From Allolobophora icterica (taxonomy: Eukaryota; Annelida; Clitellata; Crassiclitellata; Lumbricidae), in NCBI GenBank assembly GCA_963556255.1, contig OY744615.1, positions 21,759,835-21,823,834 on the forward strand: DNA of 64,000 nucleotides, in the 5' to 3' direction. Under the pieces are notes generated by a model. That model was not told the origin of the DNA. It made no database searches and worked only from the letters and a program-made list of their open reading frames with translations. Both the position numbers and the translations under genes were made by a program. Within the stretch, counting starts at the first letter, position 1. The number at the start of each line of letters is the position of its first letter. Of this stretch, positions 1-11,200 are shown in pieces.

Positions 1-369
1 CCTAGACCTGTGTACAGTTTTCTGCTGTTATAGTGTTAGAGCTCTAGTTATGTTATAACTATTTACATTTGTTCAATTATTTATAATATTGCATCGATAT
101 TCCCTACTGACATTGAGCTACTATAATCACTATTGTATGGGTTTGCATTGTCGTTTTATAGTGTGGGTGTTTGTTTCACGCTAATAAAGAACACTTACGT
201 ACTTGCTTACTTATATTTCACTATAGTAGGTCAGTTGGTAGGATGGGTCAGTTGCCTAAATTCTTGTGGGAGTTTTACTCATATAATATCAGATTACAGT
301 TCTGTGATTGAAGCACAAGACTTTTTAACGAACCTATAAAATTAGTTTCTCTTAGCCTGTTTAGATAAT
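1..369. other. Upstream/intronic sequence before the SH3 exon
   Basis: AT-rich with no coding support. It probably belongs to Cas intron 1 because the next exon starts at a splice acceptor. Confidence 0.4.
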
Positions 370-419
370 TTGCTATTACAAAAAATGGCGCTACAGAAGT
401 TGATCGTTGTCTATTGTAG

Positions 420-731
420 ATGTTTTCCGCTCGTGCCTTGTACAACAACTCGTCGGAGAGTCCTGAGGAGTTGACGTTCAACCAGGGCGATGTCCTCACG
501 GTCATCCAGAGGGACTTCAACGGACTGTCCGGATGGTGGCTGTGTTTCCTCGACGGGCGGGTCGGACTTGCCCCTGGAAATCGGCTGCGGATTTTGTCCC
601 ACGTGGGACTGGATGATGGAGTGCCGACGGGGTCAGAGCAACAGCCGCAGCAACCGGTGCCAGCAGGAGGAGGAGTAGGAGCATCAACAGATGAACAGGA
701 GGAGCGGAGAGATAGGCAGCAGATTATTAAG
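420..731 (+). CDS. Cas-family protein, SH3-domain exon
   Basis: The reading frame gives an SH3 domain: ALYNN, then ESPEELTFNQGD, GWWLC and GLAPGNRL. These match the Cas-family SH3, which binds polyproline segments of FAK, PTP-PEST and C3G. The exon is preceded by a splice acceptor (TATTGTAG ending at 419) and begins with an ATG that is probably internal, since Cas SH3 exons normally follow a short first exon. After the SH3 comes a low-complexity linker rich in Q, G and E. The chosen donor after 731 (AAG then GTCAGG) is weak, but it leaves phase 0, which matches the acceptor of the exon at 5003. An unspliced read-through would stop at 767. Confidence 0.82.
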
Positions 732-767
732 GTCAGGCAGAATATATATGTCGGGTCATTAATATGA

Positions 768-1155
768 TGATAAATGTTGTACGTAGAGAGATAACCGGAA
801 GAGTTGCATTTGGAAAAGAGAGTGAAAATATGGAATGCGGATCAACATGTAGGAAATCAAGATACGGTTAAATCGGAGGGAGGCAGATACAATCACTTTC
901 ATTAAGTGCATAAATTTTTCTCTGCATTCAATTCATGCAATTCTATATCGCTACTTCAGTTAAACTTCAGCAGCGATCAGTTTAAGGTAGTGTCTTTTGT
1001 AAAGACGGCCGTACACCGACTCGATCCGATCCCATTTTCCCAGTCGGATCCGATCCGATCCGATTTGATCGGTATATGGCCGTCTTAACAGTGTAATCAC
1101 CTAGTTGAACGGTAGATATAGGAAGGCAGAAAAAGTCCAGCAACCGATTTTAATT
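768..1155. other. Cas intron; small imperfect palindrome
   Basis: Around 1000-1090 the sequence AGACGGCCGTACACCGACT is mirrored by GGTATATGGCCGTCTTAA, flanking a GATCC-rich core. This may be a tiny MITE; no target duplication was resolved. The rest shows nothing recognisable. Confidence 0.4.
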
Positions 1156-1163
1156 AAGCCTTG

Positions 1164-1332
1164 CAGCGGCGTCTACACCATAGAAACCTTGGAGCAAATG
1201 CTCCATCCAAGAAATAGGGGGAGATCTGTCAGTGTGTGTGCCACCATTTTGGGGGAGGGGTGAAGGGGAGTGGGAAGAAGAGGGGGAAATTGGAAGTTGC
1301 TCCAATGACTTAGGGGGGGATAGACGCCCCTG
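1164..1332. mobile_element. hAT-like MITE (169 bp)
   Basis: The terminal inverted repeats are short: CAGCGGCGTCTA at the left end and, reading inward from the right end, CAGGGGCGTCTA. A perfect 8-bp target duplication AAGCCTTG flanks it at 1156-1163 and 1333-1340. The element lies in the Cas intron and has no coding capacity. CAG-type ends and 8-bp duplications point to the hAT superfamily. Confidence 0.82.
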
Positions 1333-1340
1333 AAGCCTTG

Positions 1341-2270
1341 CATGCTATTTTTGCCTTCCATCTGATCTGGGTCGGGTCGGGTCGGGTCAGAGTACAGCAG
1401 GTTTTAGACCGTCGGAGTAAAACCATGAACGCACTAGTGCATAATTTATCCACGCGTCAGGGAACCACTATTACAGGTTAGCCAGGGTCCTTCCCACCCG
1501 TGATCTCAAGTGTTCCCTTCACCACTCTGGCGTCGGGTTAGCCAACCTGGCTGACCTATAAATCCGCACGTGGAGTAAGGCATGCCTGGGTCTGGCGGGC
1601 AGATGGTAGGACAGAGCACTTGTTTTCACGCCAGACGTCTCAGAAGCGGTGGCAACTCCCACCCCCATCCCCTCTCTCCTTCATCGTATTTCCGCGATAA
1701 GTTTTCGTCCTTGCTGACAGCCTAATCTCGCAGACCATTTTAGCCTCTTAAACGCAGGCTCCAGAATAATCTTGGCTCCAAGCGAAGCTATGCTGAGAAT
1801 GACCTTGCCGAGGTCAGATCATGCCCCAAGACTCAAGGTCAGAGTCTATTACAGGGACCCTCCGTAATATGTTATATTGGTCAGAAAGCTTAGAGATAAG
1901 TAATTGTCTGGTTTACATTAAGCGGTAGCCCGCAGCCAGTGTTGCAAACAGCCAGACATGAGACACTTCTAAATAAGTAAGTAAATAATCTTTTATTAGC
2001 ACGAAACAAAAGCACATACTTTACAACAACAATACATACAGTGGCGAAAAGTAGCAAGATTGCACAATATCAGTAGAACAAAAAACAGATGCAATTTTAT
2101 AAACAGTTTTATATGTCTGATTTATATACAGTTATATACATGTATACAGCTAAAGCTATGATCTTTCTCACTAACTGTCTGACTGGCCACAGTTATGTCT
2201 CACTGCGGGACACTTTTAATGCATGGTATTTATATAGCGCATCTTGAAAAACGCCCCTTTCAAAGTGATT
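1341..2270. other. Cas intron, unassigned sequence
   Basis: No gene is seen. The stretch 2220-2260 (TTTATATAGCGC followed by CGCCCC) resembles the 3' ends of LINEs found elsewhere in the window. Confidence 0.35.
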
Positions 2271-2277
2271 TGCTAAT

Positions 2278-2504
2278 GATGACGACAACGACGACGACGA
2301 TGATGATAATAATCCAGGCATTAACAACCCAGACATCAACAACTCTCCGGAGCCATTTTAAGTCCCAAGGGATCGTATGTACTTCGGACAAAAATAATTA
2401 TGATGATGACGATTATGATGATGATAATGATTATGATTATGATGATGATAATGATGATGATGATGATGATGATGATGACGATGACGACGACGACGACGAC
2501 GATG

Positions 2505-2540
<36 letters not shown>

Positions 2541-2596
2541 TGGTTCATTTTAAATAATAAAATTTGTTTTTAATAATAATAAAAATAATTTTAAAA

Positions 2597-2638
<42 letters not shown>

Positions 2639-2739
2639 GCCGTCGCTTTTCGAGGCACATTTGCACAGTTAATCGTGGACGAGGACCGCTAAACTCTGGA
2701 TCTTAACGCTTCTAAGACAGTTTCAAAGTGAAAAAAAAA

Positions 2740-2797
<58 letters not shown>

Positions 2798-2800
2798 GTG
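2278..2800. repeat. Compound trinucleotide microsatellites (GAT/GAC)n and (AAT)n
   Basis: (GAT)n/(GAC)n runs at 2278-2310 and 2400-2505 lead into (AAT)n at 2505-2545, 2598-2637 and 2742-2796. Poly-Asp/Asn and poly-Ile/Val frames here are artefacts of the repeat. Confidence 0.95.
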
Positions 2801-2904
2801 ATAACAACAAGTGGCTCGTATGGCGGCCTATCTATTGTGCAAGTCATCAACAGTTGGCGCATTAAAATTAAACTGACAATGAGATCCGTTTTCTAATTGT
2901 GGTG

Positions 2905-2971
2905 AGAGAGACAGACAGAGACAGATAGATACAGAGAGAAACACATATTGAGACAGACAGAGAAACGGATT

Positions 2972-3033
<62 letters not shown>

Positions 3034-3093
3034 GGCAGGCAGACAGACAGACAGGCAGACATACAGACAGACATACAGACAGACAGAGACAGA
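2905..3093. repeat. (GACA)n/(GA)n microsatellite
   Basis: AGACAGACAG units with GAGAGA and GGCAGGCA variants. The LSVCLSVC-type frames on the opposite strand are repeat translation only. Confidence 0.95.
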
Positions 3094-3099
3094 GAGCCG

Positions 3100-4360
3100 G
3101 GTTATGGTGATTAACCATTCGACATAGTGGTTCGTTAAACGATCTGGTCAGACAGACTTTCGATTTCTATAGCGCCACCCATGGGTAGGCCTACTTTCGC
3201 GAGAGGTGCGGAGACGCCTGAAGCGTGGCGTGGGATGGCGTGAGTTTTGTTCAGCCAATCATCTGTTCCCAGTTCTTTCTCTTGCGAAACCTGAGACTGG
3301 GTGTGACCCCTGGCGTGTGGAGTTCGTTCCAGCTGAGATTACCGGCCTTGTTGGCTGATCGGTTGCAGAAGCAGAGGCTTTCAAGAGAGAAATAAACTCT
3401 GCTAACATCATCCACTTCTATCGCTAGTATAGATGGCCTACTCATTTATTCAAACAGACGTAACTATGGCCAGTATACGTGGGATGTCCCACACTGCTTG
3501 TACATGTATTAGAGGCGCACCGGAGTTTCTTCCTACACGAGTGTGCTCCGTTACCAGACATTTTGTCTGTGAACGTGTTGGCCACACTATTTTAACACGA
3601 ATTGAGTTTCGGTGTAAAAAGTGATACTCTCGCAGACGTATGTTATTCTGCCGCCGGCAGGTGAATAACTCGAACGTCAGTTATGGATGATCGAGTTCTC
3701 TATAATATATCTATGATCAGAGTTCGCCACACCGTTGGTCCATCGACCAAGTAAACTTCACATCTGGAATAAATTTCCTGCAACTTTACCATCTACCATT
3801 TGACCATTCAAACGATGAACCAGGATTTGAACTTTCACTTAATTATTGGATGTAGGCCTATAAGACAGATAGGCTACCTTCAGAACTCACTGTTATTCTT
3901 GTTAGTCGTCCGGGTTTAAGTGCCACAGAATTCGGCGGTCGAGACCGATTGGTTTTGGGTTAGGTGGGTCTAAGTGGTTAGATCCGAACTGTACAACATA
4001 ATCTATGACTGTTTACCTAGGTGTTATAAACATAAAATGGGGATGTACACGTTTTATATAGCGACCGCGTAGCCTCGACCATGCTCGTTTGTCAACGATT
4101 TTATTGGGTGAGATTCTTAACCACAGACATCGACACTTTGCCGCATAGATCCAGACGAAGAAGAAGGACGAGGACGAGGAACAGGAGGAGAAGACGGAGA
4201 GGGAGAAGAAGAAGAAGAGGAAGGAGAAATGCGACCCTAACCCAGTCTAACGAACAGTTGCTATACCAGAGGTTCTTATGCGCCGTCAAGTGCGCCGAAT
4301 TATAAGCTTTGGTTTCTAGTCCTAAAGTTGTTTTCATGCAATACGACGTAGTCTACAATT
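3100..4360. other. Cas intron, unassigned sequence
   Basis: No supported gene. Around 4150-4230 there is a purine-rich AAGAAG/GGAGAA tract. Confidence 0.4.
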
Positions 4361-4363
4361 CAT

Positions 4364-4700
4364 TCATTCATTCATTCGAAGATTTATATAGCGCCCCTTC
4401 AAGGGAATTACTCAGAGGCGCTCCCGACACCAGCACGTTCATATAAAACAGTTTTAAGATTTGCAAGAAATAGGCCAGGGGTGATCCCAAGGCATATGCG
4501 GAGCTCTAAGGGAAGTCTATTCCAGACAACCGGGCCCACCACTGAAAAAGCTCGACTTTGCATAGTCGTGGAACGAGCATATGGAACTAAAAGTACCCCT
4601 TTTCCCACACGGGTACCCAAAGCAGTCGCTCATTTCCGATTCCTAGACCCTCAGATCGGCAACGGACGATACCCTCGGTGATCCTATGCATGCTTGGAAC
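4364..4700 (-). mobile_element. L2-like LINE 3' remnant
   Basis: The minus strand encodes a typical LINE ORF2 C-terminus (AFSVVGPVVWNRLPLELR, then a LKTVLYERA-type end). It finishes with GGGGCGCTATATAAATCTTC and a (TGAA)n tail, the 3' signature of L2-clade retrotransposons. It is 5'-truncated, lies in the Cas intron, and is not functional. Confidence 0.75.
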
Positions 4701-5002
4701 ACCTGCAACGTTCCTGGGTTTGAACTTGAAATCTGGAGAATACAGAAGCGCTTCTACCCATTCTACCAAATAGTGAAAGCATAACTCTATTTAAAATAGA
4801 ACAGAAAAGAATAGCCATCATTGACCACCATACAGACAATCAATTTACGATCAGCAAAGACAAACAGCATCTGTTGATAAAGGGAGATCGTAAAAAAGAA
4901 CTGTTCGGACTGTTCCCCAAATGCTCTGCAATATTTCAAGTGACAATATTTCTGATTTTACGAGCTATGTTATTCTTTCACGACGTCTTAATTTTGTTTT
5001 AG

Positions 5003-8000
5003 ACACTGAAAGGATCGACTGTCGCAGATCCAAGTCCTTCGACGGACCAACAACATCTCGACCCACAAGAAATCTACGATGTACCACCGTCGTCACTGCA
5101 AGACAGAACAGCCGCCGTTCATAACCACGTGACCGGAAACTCAAGACCGGAGGAAGTTATCTACGACGTACCTCCGACGCAGAACGAAGTCACCTACGAT
5201 TCGCCAAGAGGTCATCGGACGCTGCCGGCCAGGGTATCCTTCGCAAAGGCCGCTGAACAGACGGAGTACCAAGTACCGTCGACGATGAGGAATGTGCCGA
5301 GGAAGGTTCTGGACAACAGATCGTGGAGCCGTTCTGAGAATGTGCCAGGAAACGTAGAAGGAACTTCGTCTGGAATCAAGTCATGGAATGGGAATATCCA
5401 TCGGAACGAAGCAGAGGATAATACAAGAGTGTTTGGAAATGTGTCAGAGAACATGCGAAGCAACATGTCTGGTTGCGGTGTAGGCAATGTGCCGAACAAC
5501 ACGTACGCTACTATACCAGGAAGTGCATCAGTGAATTTTCAAGCGAATAAGCCAGGGAATTTGATAGAAAATGTGCCAGGGAATGTGCTAGGAAATGTGT
5601 CAGGGAATGTGCTAGGAAATGTGCAAAGGAATGTGCTAGGAAATGTTCGTGTGTGTGTTGAGGACGAGGATGAAGTTTCATCTGAAAAATCTCATAGCGG
5701 TGTCGTGCGCTGTTTATCGCCAAATACAACTGGAAAGGAGTGGCAAGGATGTGGTTCAGGTCAGTTGCTCTATGATTCCATTTGCCCGATGAATCAAAAC
5801 CTTCCTTCACAGCATCCGGAAAACTTGCAGGTCTTCCATCCACAACCGAACCGCCTTCATCCGTCTTTCCAGCCAACTAATCATCAGCAATCCTGGAATA
5901 GGCATGGAAATTCAATGACAATGCCAAGACTGACCGGAGAAGGAAGATCAGATGATTCGAGATCACCTAGATTTGGTGGCATCAAGAATGAAGCAAGGAG
6001 ATCTGCGGAGGTGTGTATGCTTCGAATACCCGAACTTAAGAAAAGAAGTGAATATGATAGGGATTCAGTTCTTGACGAATACTCCGTTCCTAGAAGCTGC
6101 GGAACCCTCTCCCCAACAAGGCCCCATTCAGCCTCGAATCTCTGCAGCCCTCCTAGACTTGGCTACGACGTTGTTGTGTCTCCGAAGACTGCCGAAACAT
6201 GCCGGAGAAGTGCAAACGAACTGGAGACGCTAGGTGCTCCCCGTCGGGCAAGAATTGAAAGCGACAACTCGGAGTTTCAGTTGTCCTTTGTCGATACGGG
6301 CATCTACGTCGACTGTCCTCAGGACCCGGATTCTGTTGCCGATCTGATGGATTCTCTCGATCGAACCGTTCGCAGCCAAGTGGCAAAGGTTCGCGAGCTC
6401 TGTCTCGGGTTCGATCCCGCTTCCACATGTCGTCGCAGAGAGGCTGACGTATCGCAGATGAAGCTTTGCTGTGTGTCGCTCCGGACGGCGCTGAAGGAGG
6501 TCGCCGATCTAGGAACAGGCGTTCTGGCCAACGCCATGCAGTTGACGAATCGTGACCTGTCGGAAACCATTCTTCAACAACTCGAAATTCTTCGCACTAT
6601 GTCTCAGAACCTAGGCTCAGCAGTCGACCTCGTCATTGGGACATCCCAAGGTGGAACACCTACTGGACGCACGAATCGGGGAAGCCTCAGAGACGCTCTG
6701 AACTCCCTTATGACCCTTACACACGACATTGTCTCATCTCTGGCGACCATGACGGAGCTCGTCGGCAAGAATTCACCTATGATATTTCCTCAGCCAAAAT
6801 CACTGCCGCCGCCTCAAGTCCCTCTTGCTATCTGTGGCGTCCAGGAATTCCGACCAGCGTCTCCTTTAATGCCGCTATCCCAGGAAACACACCAGAGACT
6901 CAGAGCCGTTTCGCCGCTCCTGATGCCCTTGTCTCCACTTCCTGTTACAGGATTTCCTAGAGAAGCCGGGGCCCGATCCCCGATTCCGCAAACTATGACT
7001 CAGATGCCCGGACCAGGATGTGTCCGTGAATTACAAACTCCATCTCCGGTTAATCCATCGCCTCATCCTCAAGTTGCCGTAGGAATGAGGGAAATGCGCG
7101 CCGTGTCTCCGATTCCGCCGTCCTCTCCAACAGTTTTTGGCGTTTCAGATACACCGCTGTCACCGCGGACAGCCATGGTGGTAAAACCTTATCCCGCTAA
7201 AATACAGCCAAATCCGCACATCCGAAACCGGCCGCTGCCTCCGTTGCCCTTTGGTGAGACGATATTTTTAGGGGCCAGGAACTCGGCGGAGTTAAACGCC
7301 GAAGACAATGACTACGCTGCCATAGCCAACGAAGCTGAACTGGACCTTAGACGGAATGTGTGCGCCCTTGTCGGTCGACTGGCTGACCGCTCTGGGGTCA
7401 ACGCTGAGGGCAAGGCGAAGGCTAAGAACGAGGTCCATGAGGTTGAGCATCTCAGACCGGAAATGGGTTCAGCGACTGGGAAGAACTTAGGCGGACTGAG
7501 CCCACAGTTTAAGGAGAGACTGGATGCCTTGCGTCCCAAAACGGAGCAGACGTTGAGGATAACGTGTGCCCGATCTAGGGACGCTTCCCCTTCATCGCCC
7601 AATCCAGAAGCTATCAAAGGATACTTCTCGGAGTTCTTGGTCGGCATTGACCGTGAGATCGTTCACTTCTACGCTGACGAGGTCAGAGGTCATTTCGCCG
7701 CCGTCGACTCTGCCACACGTGACTTCCTGTTCGCAGTGGGCGAGGGGAAGGTCAACGGAAGTGAAGTCGTGGCGCTCAGTAGAACGGTTGTTCTGGCGGC
7801 TCATAAATTGGTCTACGCGAGCGACGCAATCACAAAGAAGCTGATGGGGGATGAGGAGCTGCGAAGGCAGGTGGGTGTCATCGCTAAAGACCTCTGCTTG
7901 AGGCTCCGTGAGACAGTGGCCGCATCCAAAGCTGCTGCTGCCGACGCTGCTGCTACTGATGTTGGTCTTGGATGCAACCAGCGAGAACAGATGCTGAACT

Positions 8001-8077
8001 GCATGCGCGAAGTGAAGTATCTGTCGCTGCAACTGAGAGATGTCATCTTCGCCCACCTGTTGGAGAAAATCTACTGA
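5003..8077 (+). CDS. Cas-family protein, large terminal exon (substrate, serine-rich and FAT-like domains)
   Basis: An acceptor (TTTTGTTTTAG) ends at 5002, and the frame stays open for 1024 codons to TGA at 8075-8077. The substrate region has YxxP-type motifs EIYDVPPS, VIYDVPPT, VTYDSPRG, TEYQVPST and DEYSVPRS, which when phosphorylated are Crk/Nck SH2 docking sites. A serine-rich four-helix region follows around nt 6270-6650. RPLPPLPF (about 7230) is a Src SH3 ligand and NDYAAI resembles the Src SH2 site. The C-terminus (about 7600-8077) contains FYADEV, VVLAAHKLVY and REVKYLSLQLRD, aligning with the Cas FAT-like domain. Between the tyrosine motifs lies an unusual GNV-repeat insert (about 5335-5655). 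Substrate tyrosines are fewer than in BCAR1. AATAAA lies 80 nt after the stop. Confidence 0.88.
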   Translation, partial: TLKGSTVADPSPSTDQQHLDPQEIYDVPPSSLQDRTAAVHNHVTGNSRPEEVIYDVPPTQNEVTYDSPRGHRTLPARVSFAKAAEQTEYQVPSTMRNVPRKVLDNRSWSRSENVPGNVEGTSSGIKSWNGNIHRNEAEDNTRVFGNVSENMRSNMSGCGVGNVPNNTYATIPGSASVNFQANKPGNLIENVPGNVLGNVSGNVLGNVQRNVLGNVRVCVEDEDEVSSEKSHSGVVRCLSPNTTGKEWQGCGSGQLLYDSICPMNQNLPSQHPENLQVFHPQPNRLHPSFQPTNHQQSWNRHGNSMTMPRLTGEGRSDDSRSPRFGGIKNEARRSAEVCMLRIPELKKRSEYDRDSVLDEYSVPRSCGTLSPTRPHSASNLCSPPRLGYDVVVSPKTAETCRRSANELETLGAPRRARIESDNSEFQLSFVDTGIYVDCPQDPDSVADLMDSLDRTVRSQVAKVRELCLGFDPASTCRRREADVSQMKLCCVSLRTALKEVADLGTGVLANAMQLTNRDLSETILQQLEILRTMSQNLGSAVDLVIGTSQGGTPTGRTNRGSLRDALNSLMTLTHDIVSSLATMTELVGKNSPMIFPQPKSLPPPQVPLAICGVQEFRPASPLMPLSQETHQRLRAVSPLLMPLSPLPVTGFPREAGARSPIPQTMTQMPGPGCVRELQTPSPVNPSPHPQVAVGMREMRAVSPIPPSSPTVFGVSDTPLSPRTAMVVKPYPAKIQPNPHIRNRPLPPLPFGETIFLGARNSAELNAEDNDYAAIANEAELDLRRNVCALVGRLADRSGVNAEGKAKAKNEVHEVEHLRPEMGSATGKNLGGLSPQFKERLDALRPKTEQTLRITCARSRDASPSSPNPEAIKGYFSEFLVGIDREIVHFYADEVRGHFAAVDSATRDFLFAVGEGKVNGSEVVALSRTVVLAAHKLVYASDAITKKLMGDEELRRQVGVIAKDLCLRLRETVAASKAAAADAAATDVGLGCNQREQMLNCMREVKYLSLQLRDVIFAHLLEKIY
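5560..5655 (+). repeat. In-frame 12-bp coding repeat (GNVL/GNVS)
   Basis: Tandem units close to AATGTGCTAGGA encode PGNVLGNVSGNVLGNV-like repeats. They sit inside the Cas substrate region and keep the frame. More diverged GNV units extend upstream to about 5335. Confidence 0.85.
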
Positions 8078-8157
8078 GCTCCACTGGCAGTCGGAGCTGA
8101 ATGGGTGGAAATCAGAGTCTACCAGCTGTTGCAAATTAATCAAAGAGAAACTCATTA

Positions 8158-8163
8158 AATAAA
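8158..8163 (+). promoter_or_regulatory. Polyadenylation signal of the Cas gene
   Basis: Canonical AATAAA 80 nt after the stop codon; the downstream sequence is AT-rich. Cleavage would give a very short 3' UTR. Confidence 0.5.
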
Positions 8164-9285
8164 TGCATGTTTGCGCCGTTGGAATGATATATACGCCGTC
8201 GGAAACCAAATACGCAGCTCCCCTACGACGCAGCTCTGCTAGCTCATAGCCCGTCAAGGCTACAGTTGTCGCAATGAATATTCTTTGGACTGGACAGACT
8301 GAGGTTGAGCCATGAAAAGGGGTTTCAACAGGATGACTAACGGTCCATCAGCCGTATAAGCTTTCGTTGCAACAACTGACTCAGCGTGCTTCTACAACTC
8401 ACTCTACAGTGTCGCTCATTGAAACGTTAAAATTAACATCTTGAATTTAAAGCAGTTAAATCAACAGCACCTTAAAGTTAGGCCGCGATGTATATTCTGT
8501 TATTATGCTAGTCCTCTGTTCTTTAGTACGGATAAATTGAATAGTCAAATACAAGTGTTTAAAACGTTCCTTGGAAGTGAGATTTTTATACGGTTCTTAT
8601 TGTGTTAGCCTGTTTTATCAAAGCATTTAATATTATTTTGTATAGTGACTTTAGGGATTGTCACAAGTGTCTTGATTAGGATATGATACACTCTGTAATG
8701 CCTCTTCCAGCATCAGTCTTCTGAAACGTAGTCCTGGGATTGGCGGTTGTTTTGGCTTAAGTCTTAACAGGACAAAATCTCGCAAAACGTTAGGAATGGT
8801 ATGGTGGAAAAAGGTTGGATGTGGTAGGATAGTTCGAAAGGATATGCTAAGGTGAGATGTCGCTCGATACGGTAGAGAAAGATTTTTTAAGAGTTTCGTC
8901 ATCATCATCATCAGTTCCTGACTCTAGCCCTTTGGCTGCTAGGAGTGCGAAACAATGGTCTCCATTGTTCTCGGTGCTGAGCTAAGAAGAATTAAACTTG
9001 ACCCTGCCAACATACCCATTTACGACCACATTTACAAATCGAACCACAAAAGACCCATATAAGGTCTAATAAAAAGAGTTTGTGAGCAGGCTGGCAAAAA
9101 TAGAAAATAGACTTTTGTGTAAGTAATACGTTTAACGTTTGACCCTAGACTACAAGGGTGTAAGTATCCGTCCAGTATGATTGTGGTGATCTGCAATGCA
9201 GGTAGGCCTATAGGCCTGATGTTAATTCTGGAACAAACGATAGTACATAAAGCTTCCGTACAACATATCCTATCATATTTGGAGA
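8164..9285. other. Intergenic sequence downstream of the Cas gene
   Basis: Mostly AT-rich with no supported gene or repeat. A short CAT/ATC triplet run sits near 8900. Confidence 0.4.
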
Positions 9286-9289
9286 TTTG

Positions 9290-9450
9290 TATAGCGCCGT
9301 TCACAGTCGCGGCCATTCAGTAGCGCTCCCAGTGCGAAGACCCCGAGAAAAGAAAAAGGTTTTATAAACGGAAATTGATGTAGGACGATCTCCAGACAGT
9401 ATGGTTGCACGTAGAGGGGAAGGAAAAGCATTCCACAGGGAGGGCTATAT
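9290..9450 (-). mobile_element. CR1/L2-like LINE 3' end fragment
   Basis: Its reverse complement contains CACTGGGAGCGCTACTGAAT, nearly identical to the 3' end of the LINE at 19.5-22.8 kb, and ends with GGCGCTATACAAATC. Severely 5'-truncated, minus orientation. An AATACAATAC-type run follows at 9476-9520. Confidence 0.65.
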
Positions 9451-9924
9451 GTTTGCAACATCCTATGATGTAACACAAAACAATGCCATGCCATACAATA
9501 CAATGAAATACAATACCAAAATGATTCGCCAGATGGCCAAGATTGCTGTTGTAGTCATATCTTTAGCGCCGGAGAATAGGCTGGTCTACATGACCTAGAT
9601 TTTCTTTGGAACGGAGAAATATCAGAGATTTCCATTTCGATGATTACATAGGCCCAAGCTATTTATTATTCCAGTGCGTTCCGTCAAAACAAAGTTAGAA
9701 AGGTGGTAGCTGAAATACTTGTGGAATCAAACGCGAAAGTAGGCCTAAGTGCAGGTTGTTATTTCAGAACAGACTCCTCTGCAACGATGCATGTGACCTC
9801 CATGAAAATTATCAACAGCTGTGGCTGCTGATAATTTTCAAAATTGATCGCTGACAAAATTTCAGATCTGCAAGAAGTGATAACTTCATGGTCAGTGTCA
9901 CCGTTAGTCCATTATCAAAACAGT

Positions 9925-10200
9925 CCTTTAAGCTATGGCCCTAAGGCAGACATGGGTATGAAATGTTAGCGACTTCATTTTCTTAGCCTCGGCATATAAG
10001 AGCGGGTGACCAGTCCTCTCCCTCGTCGTCTGATTGTCCCACCGACAGTGTACGGTCAGTGTACTCATTATAGCTGAGTTACCTAGGGGCCGCAGGTGGA
10101 GCAGATATCTCGAACCAAATTTCTGCTCTGGTGGGATTTCAAACCCCGACCTCTCGATTGACAGTCCAGCGCGCTAACCACTGCACTTTCGAGCACCCCT
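9925..10200 (-). mobile_element. tRNA-derived SINE, copy 1
   Basis: On the minus strand the head reads GTGGTTAGCGCGCTGG (A-box-like), then GACTGTCAATCGAGAGGTC and GGGGTTTGAAATCCC (B-box-like). A body ending near AAAATGAAGTCGCTAAC follows. Two more copies in the window (26.05 and 34.40 kb) align over about 260 bp, so this is a repeat family rather than a tRNA gene. Confidence 0.75.
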
Positions 10201-10204
10201 TTTA

Positions 10205-10800
10205 TTGACATAGAGGCCCCATTTGTCATGAGAAAAATGACAGGCTCGGCGAAGGCTCAAAGGGTCAAAATAACAATCCAACAATTGTTCAACTTTTCTT
10301 CAAAAGTGTTAGGGCCTACAGTGAAAAGCGGCAAAATCTTCGTTCGTATCAAGATTGTCAGAAGTTAGAAGCCATCTGGGAGATCTCACGGCGATAGCAG
10401 GCTTAGCCTACTTACTTATCGGTGATGGATATATTTTATATGAATAAGACCTACGACTATTGTATACGTCCCTCGGTGATCGCTACCATTCGTCCAACTA
10501 TTTTCAACACTGTGCACACAGTCGGCGTCCGTTTGGTCAGAGAAGGGTTCTACGATTTGGAATCCCATTAATCTTTTATTAACCTAAAATCAGAACACGC
10601 GTCTTCAACGTTGTCATGGTAAGTCACAATAATTAACAATTCTAGGATAAATCTTTGTTTGTAGGCTAATTATAAGAATTAGCAAGTTTACTCCGTTTCT
10701 CATGTGTTCTTTTAGGCTGTATAGCCTAATTATTTCATTTAATTCTGACAAGTAAGAAAATATGATTACAGCAGGATACTGAAATAAGTTTAACATCGCT
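10205..10800. other. Intergenic, unassigned
   Basis: No gene or recognised repeat. Confidence 0.35.
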
Positions 10801-10814
10801 TTACAATATTTATA

Positions 10815-10910
10815 TGTATGTATATCTGTGTATGTATGTATGTATGTATGTATGTATGTATGTATGTATGTATGTATGTATGTATGTATGCATATATGTA
10901 TGTATGCATG
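10815..10910. repeat. (TATG)n microsatellite
   Basis: About 20 TATG units with minor interruptions. Confidence 0.95.
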
Positions 10911-10997
10911 CATAAATTAATGCATGTTTATACAATATGCAATACAACACAACTGCATTTGATATTGCCCTCCTTCCAAGTTCAGACGTGCACAGAA

Positions 10998-11200
10998 CAA
11001 ACCGCAGTAAGTTACATTGAAACATATCACAGTACAATTATCAAGCCCTGTTAGGCGTCCGCTCATTTTACAGCTACCCCTAGAAAGTGGAAGGCTGAGT
11101 CGACCTATAGGGAGCTTACGGGTATCAAACCCCGTCTTTCAAGATCTTAAGATCTTCGAGCAAGAGTGTTACCATTCTTCTATACCCCTATTTTTGATAC
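10998..11200 (+). repeat. Dispersed repeat R1, copy 1
   Basis: Begins near GCAGTAAGTTACATTGAAAC and includes CCCCTAGAAAGTGGAAGGCT and TTTCAAGATCTTAAGATC. A diverged copy lies at 39657-39880 in TRMT112 intron 1. Class unknown; no ORF. Confidence 0.65.

Larger units (their letters stand above)
420..8077 (+). other. Cas-family docking protein gene (span of visible exons)
   Basis: Two visible coding exons, 420-731 and 5003-8077, join in phase 0 and encode about 1128 residues. The order is SH3, tyrosine-motif substrate region, serine-rich helical region, Src-SH3-binding proline motif and C-terminal FAT-like domain, which is the p130Cas/NEDD9/EFS plan. Proteins of this family are scaffolds at focal adhesions that dock SH2 and SH3 partners downstream of FAK and Src. 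The first exon (usually only a few N-terminal residues and the 5' UTR) is not seen and may lie upstream of the window. The protein is longer than human BCAR1 (about 870 residues). Invertebrates usually carry one Cas gene, so I do not assign a vertebrate paralogue name. Confidence 0.88.

Noticed and set aside
2195..2557. Asp/Asn-rich protein
   Set aside because: Translation of (GAT)n and (AAT)n microsatellites; open in several frames only because the repeat lacks stops.
7592..8257. 221-codon minus-strand ORF
   Set aside because: Shadow of the Cas FAT-like domain coding strand; no independent motif.
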